Origin: Neurospora tetrasperma FGSC 2508
Lineage: Eukaryota > Ascomycota > Sordariomycetes > Sordariales > Sordariaceae
Assembly (NCBI RefSeq): GCF_000213175.1
Contig: NW_009799101.1
Coordinates: 4,274,940 to 4,338,939, forward strand
DNA length: 64,000 nucleotides
Direction: 5' to 3'
The first letter of the stretch is position 1. Each line of letters opens with the position of its first letter. Shown here piece by piece: positions 54,601-63,508 of the stretch. The notes below the pieces were generated by a model. That model was not told where the DNA came from. It saw nothing but the letters and a program-made list of their open reading frames with translations, and did not search any database. The position numbers and the translations under genes were made by a program.

Positions 54601-55660
54601 TATTCCCAAAGCTTCTAACAAACACACCCGTCTGTCCAGCATTCCCCCCGACCAAATCCCAACAATCCTCCCAACCTCCATCGCCCCCTCCCATACCCTT
54701 CCCGGTCTCCAAGTGCAATGCATGGCCCGCACCTCTGGCCTGCAAACAGGCACCATCCTCCCCACCCTCACGTCGGTGAAAATACTCGGTCGAGCATCTC
54801 CCAGTCACACTTACCAAATTTCGGGTACTCCTTCTCTCGGTCTCGTACCTAACCGTCCCAACCGTCCCTCCGGATCTGGTGACCAAACGATCAACTCCCG
54901 TCGCCAGCCCCTGCCCATGGGTATCCCCGGCGACTCCGGAGCCTGGGTGGTAGAAAGAGACGGGGGCAGTGTCTGCGGTCACATCCTGGCATGGAGTAGC
55001 AGGAAGAGGGTTGCCTACATTTGTCCCATGGAGGTTTTGGTCAGAGATATTGCTGAGGTTCTGGAAGCGGAGGAGATCAGGTTGCCCGGCCCCACAGGCG
55101 CAATCATTTATCAGTCTTATGAAGACAGGACCCCGGGAGTGAGCAGACAGGCGAGCAAGTCCAGTACGCGGACAGTTGGTGGAGGGTATGGAGGTGGCGG
55201 TGGGCAGAGCATAAGCAGACAAACAAGCGCGGCAAGCGCACGCACATATATCGGGCAGCAGGATTTCGGGTCGGCGGGCCTGGGTAGGACTTTTTCCAGA
55301 GGGAGTGCCTTTGCTGGTATTGGGCCGCCGGGGTATGATGATTACCCTGTGAATGAAAATGAACCCGGACGGCAGTCAAGCGTTCGACGGTCACAAAAGC
55401 AAGTGGAAGAAGAGTATTTGCCTGCTTATAGCGAGCTGAAACAGGCTCAAGCGGTGGCTGCTGCTGGTCTTTACAGACAGAGAGAGAGGCCAGGAACCAA
55501 CAACGACGGCAACAACGACGGCAATAATAACAGGAATGATGATGATAACGATGGATATGACGAGGGAGTAGAGGATTTGGAGCACGATTTTAAGGATCTT
55601 GCGGCACTAGAGGGTGCGATGCCATTTGGGGTGGAAAGGTGGGGGACTGGTTTTGCTTAA
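51626..55660 (+). CDS. HeLo-like domain / kinase-like domain / trypsin-like protease fusion
   Basis: Spliced length 1325 aa (intron 53505-53561). Residues ~1-170 resemble the HeLo (HET-s/LopB, prion-inhibition) helical domain. They carry LHRKLKIQKDRLVSWGLEW, a later VVWDKNRFEDLIRDLTTSID and LYDLS. Residues ~270-520 look like a protein kinase fold with catalytic positions lost: HGNLLIDN replaces HRDLKxxN, and SSFDLFS stands where DFG is expected. Residues ~770-1120 resemble a trypsin-type serine protease. The candidate triad is His in TVHHML (~800), Asp in EIDWALFEF (~955) and Ser in GDSGAWVV (~1085). A ~100-residue very acidic insert lies between His and Asp. The C terminus is low-complexity, Gln/Asn/Asp-rich. 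HeLo domains disrupt membranes in fungal incompatibility; kinase-like and protease parts suggest regulated activation, which is inference. Confidence 0.75.
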   Translation: MASGIPMGGFQLGPSLNRRLSRLYNDTKKSSDFVKEPVQHAEADPEIKSLHRKLKIQKDRLVSWGLEWSDPTHSAEVYIDSSLSKAGLSEVVGSIMSTIKDILAEAEPLWNSSKQLTGESNEPYQPPKRGEKIRMVVWDKNRFEDLIRDLTTSIDTLYDLSRTRSSYAQHSSAARERLQRAVSSPTEDYRPFESTRIQTPQQIDPSTLMNLRDMQAVPMTEAGSQEPGTREIVFMGKQAYAELMQRMGAQIPYGPLLLEYAPFDSLYSITGITPPMAKFERLSSGLQADPQRSSSSWTGLPRLLAYFEDMENSRFGLVYRFPRTFNPVTYENLTQNPLYSMCSLGDLLARPDFEPKLEAKFRLAANLANTVFDMHARGITHGNLLIDNISFCNAVSTDPEISGMSRGEVDIRRPLVSSFDLFSDPQSQDEPEPFTPYRHPLDPKNSTQSPLSNNADSKTLDLYSLAMILISVGLWNKLESILPDVQNPVVSDAILDQLAIRCGTLYMKAVQTCLKAVDQEIGGQHTVDEIARHVEFKASRYLEACCILDGVSNLEERLGDDLSPAPPALQIPSEPVASGSGSSKETKSEKTSIEKPTPKARKSEESDPSITVVPVHPELEVRAKIQGKKPRFVRYLTYLTSYTCLARQANDSSIKEKARLYPHVPLPPDVVEQWNSVLMPEINSALKAFYRKNPESVEISLESIGESPQRTKPTILVVCTSVNKVRAILKKKLGVLFDGTRSNLGLKVCKGQVLRSRKQVINRSMANSDDTGDVIAANPSYQPTPQNGASIGAWIGDRHLPPVSLGGLIVVDDKPYGMTVHHMLDDPDSDQAADDNTRSMAGGGLNDLAAWYAQQYSNTDESSPESSENDDYACEFSDTDSEAYSESAITSEASDDGDYYEEEEQFTEPGDIPGIEPGCGEGFIITQPALDDVASDFYPSAEDKDQDHLDTFRVGEMYASSGIRRRKENGLVHEIDWALFEFEDDRQPSDNFIPKASNKHTRLSSIPPDQIPTILPTSIAPSHTLPGLQVQCMARTSGLQTGTILPTLTSVKILGRASPSHTYQISGTPSLGLVPNRPNRPSGSGDQTINSRRQPLPMGIPGDSGAWVVERDGGSVCGHILAWSSRKRVAYICPMEVLVRDIAEVLEAEEIRLPGPTGAIIYQSYEDRTPGVSRQASKSSTRTVGGGYGGGGGQSISRQTSAASARTYIGQQDFGSAGLGRTFSRGSAFAGIGPPGYDDYPVNENEPGRQSSVRRSQKQVEEEYLPAYSELKQAQAVAAAGLYRQRERPGTNNDGNNDGNNNRNDDDNDGYDEGVEDLEHDFKDLAALEGAMPFGVERWGTGFA
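53505..53561 (+). other. 57-bp in-frame intron in the HeLo/protease gene
   Basis: gtaaga at the 5' end, ctgac and ctaac branch-like words, and ttag at the 3' end. Length is a multiple of three with no stop, so an unspliced message would stay in frame and add 19 residues. Splicing yields AKIQ-ARQANDS, a smoother helical sequence. Confidence 0.7.
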
Positions 55661-56423
55661 TGTTGGAAGTCGTGGAAGTTGTGGAAGTTGGATGTACTAC
55701 TTCTTAGGTACTATTTTCTTGTTTGATACCCTGAACGTTTTTGGTGTAGTACACTGGTTGGAAAGAAGGCGATTGATTCTGAGCACAACAGCCAAATTCT
55801 TCCTTGCAAACGCTTCGCGAGTGAACAATGCGCGTATCTCCGGCTGCTCGTGTGATTATGAACTTTGTTCATGAGAGATCCCAATACTTGAAGCGGATTT
55901 CACCCAGGCACTGTCCATGTGCACTGAGATAATGCACTATTTACCTTGGGTGTAAATTGCGTGAACAACTGTTAAGGTCCTAGCTTTTCTTCTCCCGGCA
56001 TTTTTGACTGTAAGACCACTATAACTCGCGAATGTACTGGTCACGCTTCAATCCGCGCATTTATTTGCCTTGTGATACACCCTCGAGATCTTGAACTCCC
56101 TGCTTTAAACCTGGATAGCTATAAAAAGTGACAATTGAATGTGAAGATGGAGTAAAGAAAAGGCGTTGCCGTGGTGAAGACCAGGGGTAAACTCAGGTAC
56201 ATCTGCCTGGGGGCCCACTCCATGGACCTTGCTGGCACGAGAGGGGACCCGCCTGGACCCCACCATACTGTAGCTACGGGGAGCCCCGTCGCCGGTTCTT
56301 GGTTGACCGCATGTCATCGCAGCCAGCCCAACTTGTACCAAACATCAACATCTTCTAACCTAAGACACCTGTTATCCATATCTCGACTGACTGCAGTAGG
56401 GACAAGGAGAAACACAAGACAAG
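55661..56423. other. Intergenic region
   Basis: 3' flank of the HeLo/protease gene and promoter of the twinfilin gene. No further gene seen. Confidence 0.6.
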
Positions 56424-57661
56424 ATGCAGTCAGGAATTTCCGGTAAGTTCTGTTGCCGCCCACTTTCCCCATCGTCGCAAACCTCCAGCTCCCCCCCCCC
56501 TCCTTTTTGAAAGTTGCGAGAGGAGAGAGAGCTACACCACAGCCCAACTCCCAGCAAGTTGGAAATCAGACCACACTCACTAACCTACTATCCATTTCAC
56601 TCACAGCCTCCAAGGAGCTGGTCTCCCAATTCAACGACCTCCTCGGCTCCCCATCGACCTTTGGCCTCCTCATCAACATCGCCAACGAACAGCTCCAGCC
56701 CATCCAAACTCTGACCTCCTCCCCGGGCTCCTCTTTCGCCTCCAACGTCGACACCCTTCTGACGCCCCACATCAAAGAAAAAGAAGCTCTCTACATCATC
56801 CTGCGCCGCTATGACTCGTCGCCTGCGCTGGTGGCCGTCACCTACGTGCCCGACACGGCTCCCGTGCGGCAAAAGATGCTGTTCGCCTCGACGCGGCTGA
56901 CGCTCGTGCGCGAGCTCGGGTCGGAACACTTCCGGGAGACCATTTTCGCGACCAACGCCAAGGAGCTGACCAGCCAGGGCTTCGAGAAGCACGATGCGCA
57001 TACGGCGCTGGACGCGCCGCTGACGGAGGAGGAGAAGAGTCTGGGGGAGGTCAAGCGGGCGGAGCAGGAGGCGGGCGCGGGGACGAGTAAGCGGGAGATT
57101 CATCTGGGGACGCACATGGCGATGCCGATGGGGGAGGATGCGTTGGCTGCTCTTAAGGGATTAGCTGAAGAGGGTGGGGAGGGGTTGGTGATGCTTGTAA
57201 GTTCTTCCCCTTCTTCTTCCTCTGCTCGAATAGTAACTAATAATCCGCAACAGAAAGTCAACCCCACAACCGAAACCATCGAGCTCGTCCCTTCTTCTTC
57301 TTCTTCTTCCAACCCATCGTCCATCGCCGACCTCGTCCAAGCCATCTCCCCCTCCGAGCCGCGCTTCACGTTCTTCCGGTACACGCACACGCACAACGGC
57401 TCCGAGGAGTCGCCCATTCTCTTCTTCTACACCAACCCTAGCTCTAACGGCGGGCGCGTGGCTATCAAGCAGCGCATGCTGTACCCGCTGATGAAGCGGG
57501 CCGTGCTCGAGGTGGCGAGCAGGGAGGGACTGAATGTCGACAAGAAGTTTGAGGTGGAGGAGCCGAGCGAGATCACGGAGGACGGGGTGTTGGGGGAGTT
57601 GCATCCCAAGGCGGTGCAGAGTAGGGGGTTCGCTAGGCCGAAGAGGCCTGGTGGTAGGTAA
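56424..57661 (+). CDS. TWF1: Twinfilin, actin-monomer-binding protein
   Basis: Three exons (56424-56442, 56607-57196, 57254-57661) encode 338 aa, the usual size for twinfilin. Two ADF/cofilin homology domains are recognisable. The first starts MQSGISASKELVSQF and contains YVPDTAPVRQKMLFASTR, the actin-binding loop region of ADF-H domains. The second contains RFTFFRY, ILFFYTNP, VAIKQRMLYPLMK and ends with KKFEVEEP. The C-terminal HPKAVQSRGFARPKRPGGR is the basic tail typical of the family. Twinfilin sequesters ADP-actin monomers and, with capping protein, promotes barbed-end turnover at cortical actin patches. The tiny first exon (19 nt) is supported by the gtaagt donor and the fit of M-Q-S-G-I-S-A-S. 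The second intron is 57 bp, in frame and stop-free. Confidence 0.93.
57197..57253 (+). other. 57-bp in-frame intron in twinfilin gene
   Basis: gtaagt donor, ctaat branch-like word, acag acceptor. Removing it deletes a Ser-rich 19-residue stretch that is not part of an ADF-H domain. Confidence 0.75.
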
Positions 57662-58333
57662 ATTGGCGTGGAGTCCGGGCGTGTGAATAGCGAGTTTTAG
57701 GAGATCTCTTCCCCTTCTGGTCAAGGTGTTGATGGGAGGAAGTACATATGGTAATTCAGTTGCAACCATGACTGGGATTTCTGCTGTGATCTCCCTCGCA
57801 TGTGGAATGGTTGCTGATGATGGAGGTGAGTTTCCCAAGCTCTGTGAGGCTTGGAGGAAGGCTCGATTCCTAGCTCAGCTGTCGTGAATTCTTTCAACTC
57901 CGGGATCGTTAATGCCTTGTACTTCCTTATGTAAGCAACATAGGTGCCCCGGTGCTTGTATACTTTGACCCCTCATCACCTACCCCAAGACATGCCTCCT
58001 GAACAAAGCATAATGTGCAGGCATGTGCTCGTCGTGATCCTTTGGGACGGACAGCAGACGGCTGTGGCCGATAAGGGTTAGGGGTACGCGTGATAAGATC
58101 CGGGGTACAAAGTAAACACAATGACGTCAGTGATAGAGCGATGCTGTTCCAGGCCGTTGGGCGTTCCTGATCAGCAAGCACGGCCAGGCACTGTTTTCAG
58201 CTGATCTCTGGAGATCTCAAGACATCGGGTGGGCCTCGACTTTGGACCTCCCATCTACCTTACCCAAGCTTCAGTTCTTCCGTCCAAATCCATACTTGCC
58301 TTACACAGTATATACCACCTGAACAGAAGCATC
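57662..58333. other. Intergenic region
   Basis: Between twinfilin and the PIP-kinase-like gene. No tRNA or other gene could be supported. Confidence 0.6.
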
Positions 58334-59601
58334 ATGGGACGTTCAAAAGCAATCGCACGCTCGATCGCGCGGGCCATCACCGACACCACTGGACTCGCGA
58401 AACGACGATCCACCAACAGAAATCCCCTTCGCCTGATCCTGTCGCTGTTCTCTCTGTTCTTCTCTATCCACCAGTTGATCTTACAAAAGATCCGACCAGC
58501 CGATTTCGCTAACTTGCGTCGAAACCATTGGGACGTTGAAGACAATGACTACCACGAATCCTTCCAGCCACCACAAGATGGCGACAAACCCGAAGAGTCT
58601 CTGAGTTCTATTGGAGACATGGGCTTTTCCGGCTCGGTTAGTCTTATTCTTGATTACCCATGCCATTAGATCCGTCGACTAACACACGACAGACCTTCTA
58701 CTCAACCAAAGACCAAAAGTATCTCGTCAAGTCCGTCCCGCGCCACTCGGAACACTCCTTCTTCCGCCAAGACCTCTTGACGCCCTACGTCGAATACATG
58801 GCCACGCACCCGCGCTCGCTGCTCGTGCGCATCTGCGACTTTCTCGGCGCCTCGGGATACTCGCTCGGCCGCATCTTGCGGCTTGCGCCCTCGCACCATA
58901 TCGTCATGGAGAATATCATGTACGGCCGCGGCCGGTCCGAAGCAAAGAAGCGCGGCGGCGGCGACAACAACAACGTGGACTGGGAGGATTGGGATCTGAA
59001 GCCCACTTCGTACTTTTATCCTGAGCGCGACATTGCTGATGGAGCGCTGACTAGCGAGGCTACGAAGAGCCAGTTGGCGGATGAGTTCCATGATAAGATT
59101 AGACTGGATAAAGAACAGGCGGATGAGTTTTTTAGGTGTTTGGAGGAGGATACGAGGTTGTTGGCGGAGCATGGGGCGGTGGATTATTCGTTGTTTTTGG
59201 TGAGGATGCATACTACTACTTCTACTCCCTCGGGCTCCGGCCCAGGGCAGGAACCTGATGCTGCAGCTGCTTCTTCACCAGAAGCGGTATCAGAGGTGGT
59301 ATTGGAAGAGGTGGCGCCGCCGACCGAAGGCCCATCGGTGCCGCCTGGTCCGCCGTCATGGAGGACCGGGATCGCGTCGGCGGATGGAAAGTATATCTAC
59401 CGAGCGTCGATCTTGGATTTCTTTTGGGCAAAACATAAGTTGCAGCCGATGGTGATGACGGTTTTGATCAAGTTGTGGAATTTGTTGATTAGTAAACAGG
59501 GGCCGATGAGTATCACGACTACGCCGGAGGAGTATCGGCAGAGGTTTTTGAAGATGTGTAGGAGTTATGTGGAGGTTGTTGGGGAGTCGTCGGTCGAGTG
59601 A
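58334..59601 (+). CDS. Phosphatidylinositol phosphate kinase-like protein with N-terminal hydrophobic segment
   Basis: Two exons (58334-58636 and 58693-59601; 56-bp gttagt...acag intron) encode 403 aa. The second half of exon 1 and exon 2 follow the PIP4/5-kinase core. A Gly-rich start (MGFSGS-TFYSTKDQKYLVKS) gives the nucleotide loop and Lys, followed by HHIVMENIMYGR, a DLKPTS segment in place of the DLKGS-type motif, and VDYSLFLVRMH in place of the catalytic IDYSLL motif. ILDFFWAKHK and YRQRFLKMCRSYV close the domain. An acidic, Pro/Ser-rich insert occupies about residues 295-340. Near residues 35-55 there is a hydrophobic stretch (LILSLFSLFFSIHQLIL), unusual for this family and suggesting a membrane anchor. 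Classical PIP5Ks are much longer, so this is a divergent small member. Activity and substrate are not predictable. Confidence 0.75.
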
Positions 59602-60141
59602 GTGAGGAGGGGAGGGGAAGGGGCCCGGGGAGGTGCCTCTGGGAGTGCTTGGAGTTTGTAGGGGCAGAGATAGTACCCATTGTGTTTTATTCAAGGTCGT
59701 CACGAGATTTTCATTTTTTCTAGCCATAGCATGGATCTCTTTCATTTGTCTGCGTTGTCAGAGTACTTTATGGGTCGTCATGATCCAATGCCGAATCCCA
59801 AAGCTTCACGGTTGAGATCAGAAGCAGCTTCTCGTTTTGATCGCCCCCGCTCCAAGAGTGGCCTGCCTCCTGGAAGTACCTTCCATTGTCGGTGTTACGC
59901 CTTCTGCTGGAGTCGGAAGTTGCGTCATGGTTAACTTTTCACGAGGAGACTAGAAGGATGAGCTGGTCAATTCACGTGGAGATTCCAGAATTGGTGCAAG
60001 CTGCAGAATCCTCTCTCTCGACACCTTCATCCCACAACCATCTTGCCCTTCGCTCTTCATGAACCATGCCTCGCTGTCATCCTTCATTCGCGCCATCAAT
60101 CAACGATGAACTCGCCTACTTCCGCGTCTTCATACCAATCA
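59602..60141. other. Convergent intergenic region
   Basis: Short region between the stops of the PIP-kinase-like gene and the HET-domain gene on the opposite strand. No gene seen. Confidence 0.6.
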
Positions 60142-62250
60142 TTATAAGCAAACCCCAGTCCAACTCTTGAGATATCTGCCGGCGGTATGGGGGCTTTTAC
60201 GCAACAACAATCCCACAACGCCATAGAGCCGCGCTTCGTTAAAGACAATCTCCACCAATGAAAACTCATCAGGTGAGCCCGCAGACGTCCCTACACCAAC
60301 TCCCTCCTTTTGGTAAGTACCGAGAAAGTCTGGGGTATCAAACACAGCCCATATTCTTTTGTCATGCCTGGCAACTTGCACCGAACCAGAGCCTACTTCT
60401 TTCGAGCAAATACTTAATATATCCCACGCAGGTACTCCGTAGCCTGGGTAATCAAGGGAGTATGTTCCATTGTCCAGCCGTACCCAATTCAAACACCAAT
60501 CTTTCATCCCGGGTTCGTAAATGTCCACTCTCTTGAATCGGGCCACTATCTGAAGGGAAAATTCCCCCAGGATTGAAATGGATGACTGGGCGGATTGTTG
60601 GAACTGATCCAGAAATGGCACAGCACCATGATGGGCAACCCACGACCATGAAGGAATGTGCAATTCCTCCCGTCCAGAAGCTGTTGGTGTGCCCGCCTGA
60701 CCTGACCACACGAGTTCGTGGGGAAGATTGGACTGCCACGATCCAAACACATACTTGTCTTTCGGCCTCTGCTTCTGTATTTCGTTGGCGATGCCGCTTA
60801 AAGCAATGAGCTTATCCGTCGGGTATGTGAGATCTCTACCGGAGTAGAGTGTCGCGATTTCCTTCCAAGTGGTATATCGTTGGAATAAGCCAGAGTAAGT
60901 GGACACGCTGTTGCCATCATCCCCGACACATTCATTCGCGCAGTACCAGCACATTCGTTCCTGCGTCCAAAACACAATTCGTCTTGCGAGCACCCATTCT
61001 TGGGTTGCCCACCCTCTGGTAAAGAGAGGAAGATTGAGCTGCGGCGATCCTCTTTCATTCGGCAAGTTGCGGAAATACAGAGATGGAGACCTCCTCCAAC
61101 TTGGAATACTCCTCCGGCTTGGATGATGAATGTACGTCTGGAAAGGAAACAGACCAGCCTGGGCATCTGTGCCTATCGTTGCGGCAATAACAAGCCGCGC
61201 CTGCGCATACAAGGTACCCATTCTTGCTGCTTCTTTCTCCCAGTCGTCGTTAGAATCCTGGATAATGCACAGCGAGTCTATCCAAAGATACCGCATCCCA
61301 ACTGCCCGGGTTAAGAGAATGGCATCCCGAAGGGTCTTCGGAAGCAGGTCCCACGGAAGCTCCGAGAGATGCTTCTCCAGTGTCTCTGTTGTGGTGAGAT
61401 ACGGTCGGTCGGATTTTCGAGAGCTTCCCCAGCAGTAACTGAGAGCAGTGTAATGCCCACGTTCCCCTTGGGATTCCACAAGACGGGCACTTCCAGAGCC
61501 CTCCCGTGGGCCTACGTCGATAATTCGAGTGGGAAGAACTGGAGGTAACAACTCATCTATCCTCTCGCCGGAGAGCGTCGTGCAACATTCCGGTCCATGC
61601 TTCCCAAGACAGGCGTTGAGCCATCCCTTTAGCCAATCTAACCATGGCTCACTCCAGGGTGTGAGTGGTGGATTGCGAGCCCAGCGACCTGAGGATGCGG
61701 TACCGTGCGCTAGGGACTTGTCTGCATAGACTCGCAAATATGACTCCGCAATTCTCGGGGCCTGCAAAATACGATGCCGAAGCCTCTCTTCTTCAGGTGG
61801 TATAATGAAAAAGCCAATGGTGGCTTCCCCTTCCGACTGCATCGTCAACATGAAGGCGAAGACCTTGCTGTTCTTTCCCACCCCATATTTCGATAAGCTC
61901 TGCTGGGTACCTCGAGCCAAAGTGCGTTCAAGTCCTTCCAAGACAAGTTTATGCAGGGGACAAGTTGCGGACGACACAAGAAGCTTATCATATGTGTCGA
62001 ACACTGCTGGCTTCTCATATCCACGCTCTCCTAGGGGAGGTAGCTGATCAGGATCAAGCTTTTTCGGGCTGAAATTGTAGTTGAGGCATTTCACGCAGAG
62101 CCTCGTAGTAGAGGCTGCAGATCCTGATGGATTGGCGTTCGGCTTGTGTCCCGCTGCAGGACTCGTGGTAGACGTAGAACACCCCAGAAAATCGGCGTAT
62201 TTTCGCTTCATGTTCGTGAGCTTTGAGGAAATGTGAGGTAAACACCGCAT
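60142..62250 (-). CDS. HET-domain (heterokaryon incompatibility) protein
   Basis: An uninterrupted 702-aa frame. Residues ~265-420 carry the three blocks of the HET domain: HYTALSYCWGSS, then TLRDAILLTRAVGMRYLWID with SLCIIQDSNDDWEKEAARM, and YAQARLVIAATIGTDAQAGLF. A downstream RGWATQEWVLARRIVFWT segment is also standard. The N-terminal ~250 residues, with CxxC near residue 55 (CVKCLNYNF), and the C-terminal ~280 residues match the general layout of stand-alone fungal HET proteins. No NACHT, WD40 or ankyrin repeat is fused. HET domains are related to TIR domains and trigger cell death during non-self recognition, although most paralogues are not incompatibility loci. ATG at 62250 opens the frame; an alternative start at 62211 (MKRKYADF) is equally plausible. 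Confidence 0.92.
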   Translation of the reverse strand: MRCLPHISSKLTNMKRKYADFLGCSTSTTSPAAGHKPNANPSGSAASTTRLCVKCLNYNFSPKKLDPDQLPPLGERGYEKPAVFDTYDKLLVSSATCPLHKLVLEGLERTLARGTQQSLSKYGVGKNSKVFAFMLTMQSEGEATIGFFIIPPEEERLRHRILQAPRIAESYLRVYADKSLAHGTASSGRWARNPPLTPWSEPWLDWLKGWLNACLGKHGPECCTTLSGERIDELLPPVLPTRIIDVGPREGSGSARLVESQGERGHYTALSYCWGSSRKSDRPYLTTTETLEKHLSELPWDLLPKTLRDAILLTRAVGMRYLWIDSLCIIQDSNDDWEKEAARMGTLYAQARLVIAATIGTDAQAGLFPFQTYIHHPSRRSIPSWRRSPSLYFRNLPNERGSPQLNLPLFTRGWATQEWVLARRIVFWTQERMCWYCANECVGDDGNSVSTYSGLFQRYTTWKEIATLYSGRDLTYPTDKLIALSGIANEIQKQRPKDKYVFGSWQSNLPHELVWSGQAGTPTASGREELHIPSWSWVAHHGAVPFLDQFQQSAQSSISILGEFSLQIVARFKRVDIYEPGMKDWCLNWVRLDNGTYSLDYPGYGVPAWDILSICSKEVGSGSVQVARHDKRIWAVFDTPDFLGTYQKEGVGVGTSAGSPDEFSLVEIVFNEARLYGVVGLLLRKSPHTAGRYLKSWTGVCL

Positions 62251-63508
62251 TCAGGATCAGGGAAATGACAATCTCACCACAATTTCCGGGGGGTTGGGTG
62301 CCTATTTCTGTTGTCCGCAGAAAGTGCCTCTCACGTGCTCTCAATACCTACCATTGGTCCCTTTCCAACTGCTCAACACCACGAACGTTCAACGTAGCAT
62401 CGCTTCCAAGCCTCATCCACCGCCTCGATATAAGCCACACCACAGTGCCCTCCATCTCCGTCGCTCATGGGTACATTTAACTTGACACTGCGCCCCCTTC
62501 CTTCCCAAGCGCCTGTCCACTCGCCGCCATGTGTGCCTGAAATCTCCTTCGCCGAGACCACCGCCCGAAACGATCGCCGTTGACTGCGGCGTAGGTGATG
62601 ATGTTATGGGCGGAGAGGACTCAGAGGTGAGGGGAAATGAATTGGGTGTGTACGCGTACGCGTACAAAGAAAGTGGGCGAGAAGGGGAGAGAGCGTGGAT
62701 TATGTGGTTTGATGTAGCCCGATTGTGGGTTTGGGCGTTTGATGTGTTACGTTTGGAAACGAGGTTGATTGGGTGTTGGTCATGATGGGTGGTTGGTGAG
62801 TTGTTTTTGATGCGTGCTTGATTGTGCTTTTTTCTTTCTTTTTTCTTTTGGCTTTGCCTTCTTTCTTTAAGTAGATGTCTTCGAGAAAGAAGGGGGGAGG
62901 GGGGCTGCTTGGAAGATTGGAGGTTGAAGAGAGAGGGAGAGAAGGGGAGATCATGGTACCTAGGACCGTGCCACTATTCCCGTGTTTCTGAGGACCGGCT
63001 ACCTAGAAAGAAGAACGCATAAATTGCGTTCTCCTTTGTGTTTGCCAAATTCAGAGTCTTTTCTTCATGTACCTACGAGCCATTTTCGAATCAATTCATC
63101 TCCCGCACGATGGGTGTGGGCGGATAGATTCTCCTTCAAAACGTGAGTGTCCCGTAACGGACTCGAATCATTGTCTTCCCGTGGCACACATGCAGACGCG
63201 GAATTTCCACGCCGGGAATGTTACCATTACAACAACGAGCTACCCACGGTGAAGGAGTTGGTAGTGGCAGGTTGTCATCCTAGCTGGAAGGGCTTGGGTT
63301 GTGATTGGGATTGCCCTTCTATCCACGAAGTCTGGATCTTCACCTGCCCACGACAATAGAGACCTGTCGATATCTTCATCACGGGGGTATCTGACAAGCC
63401 GGCCACTACGGAAGACATAATCTTGCATTCATCGCTAGCAGATTTTACTTGTCGCTGAGCCTTGAATGCCTGCCACCTAATTCTGCAAGCTCACTCAGTT
63501 GAGTTAGT
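62251..63508. other. Upstream region of HET gene, no gene seen
   Basis: Likely promoter of the HET-domain gene. Contains an 18-bp perfect palindrome with two overlapping ACGCGT sites (62649-62666) and purine/pyrimidine-rich tracts near 62820-62945. Short open frames show no domain. Confidence 0.5.
62649..62666. promoter_or_regulatory. 18-bp palindrome containing two ACGCGT boxes
   Basis: tgtacgcgtacgcgtaca reads the same on both strands and contains ACGCGT twice. ACGCGT is the MluI cell-cycle box bound by MBF-type (APSES) factors in yeasts. It lies about 400 bp upstream of the HET-domain gene start. Binding is inferred only. Confidence 0.4.

Noticed and set aside
57850-57890. Possible tRNA because of a ggctcgattcc word
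   Set aside because: No acceptor, D-arm or anticodon arm could be folded around it.
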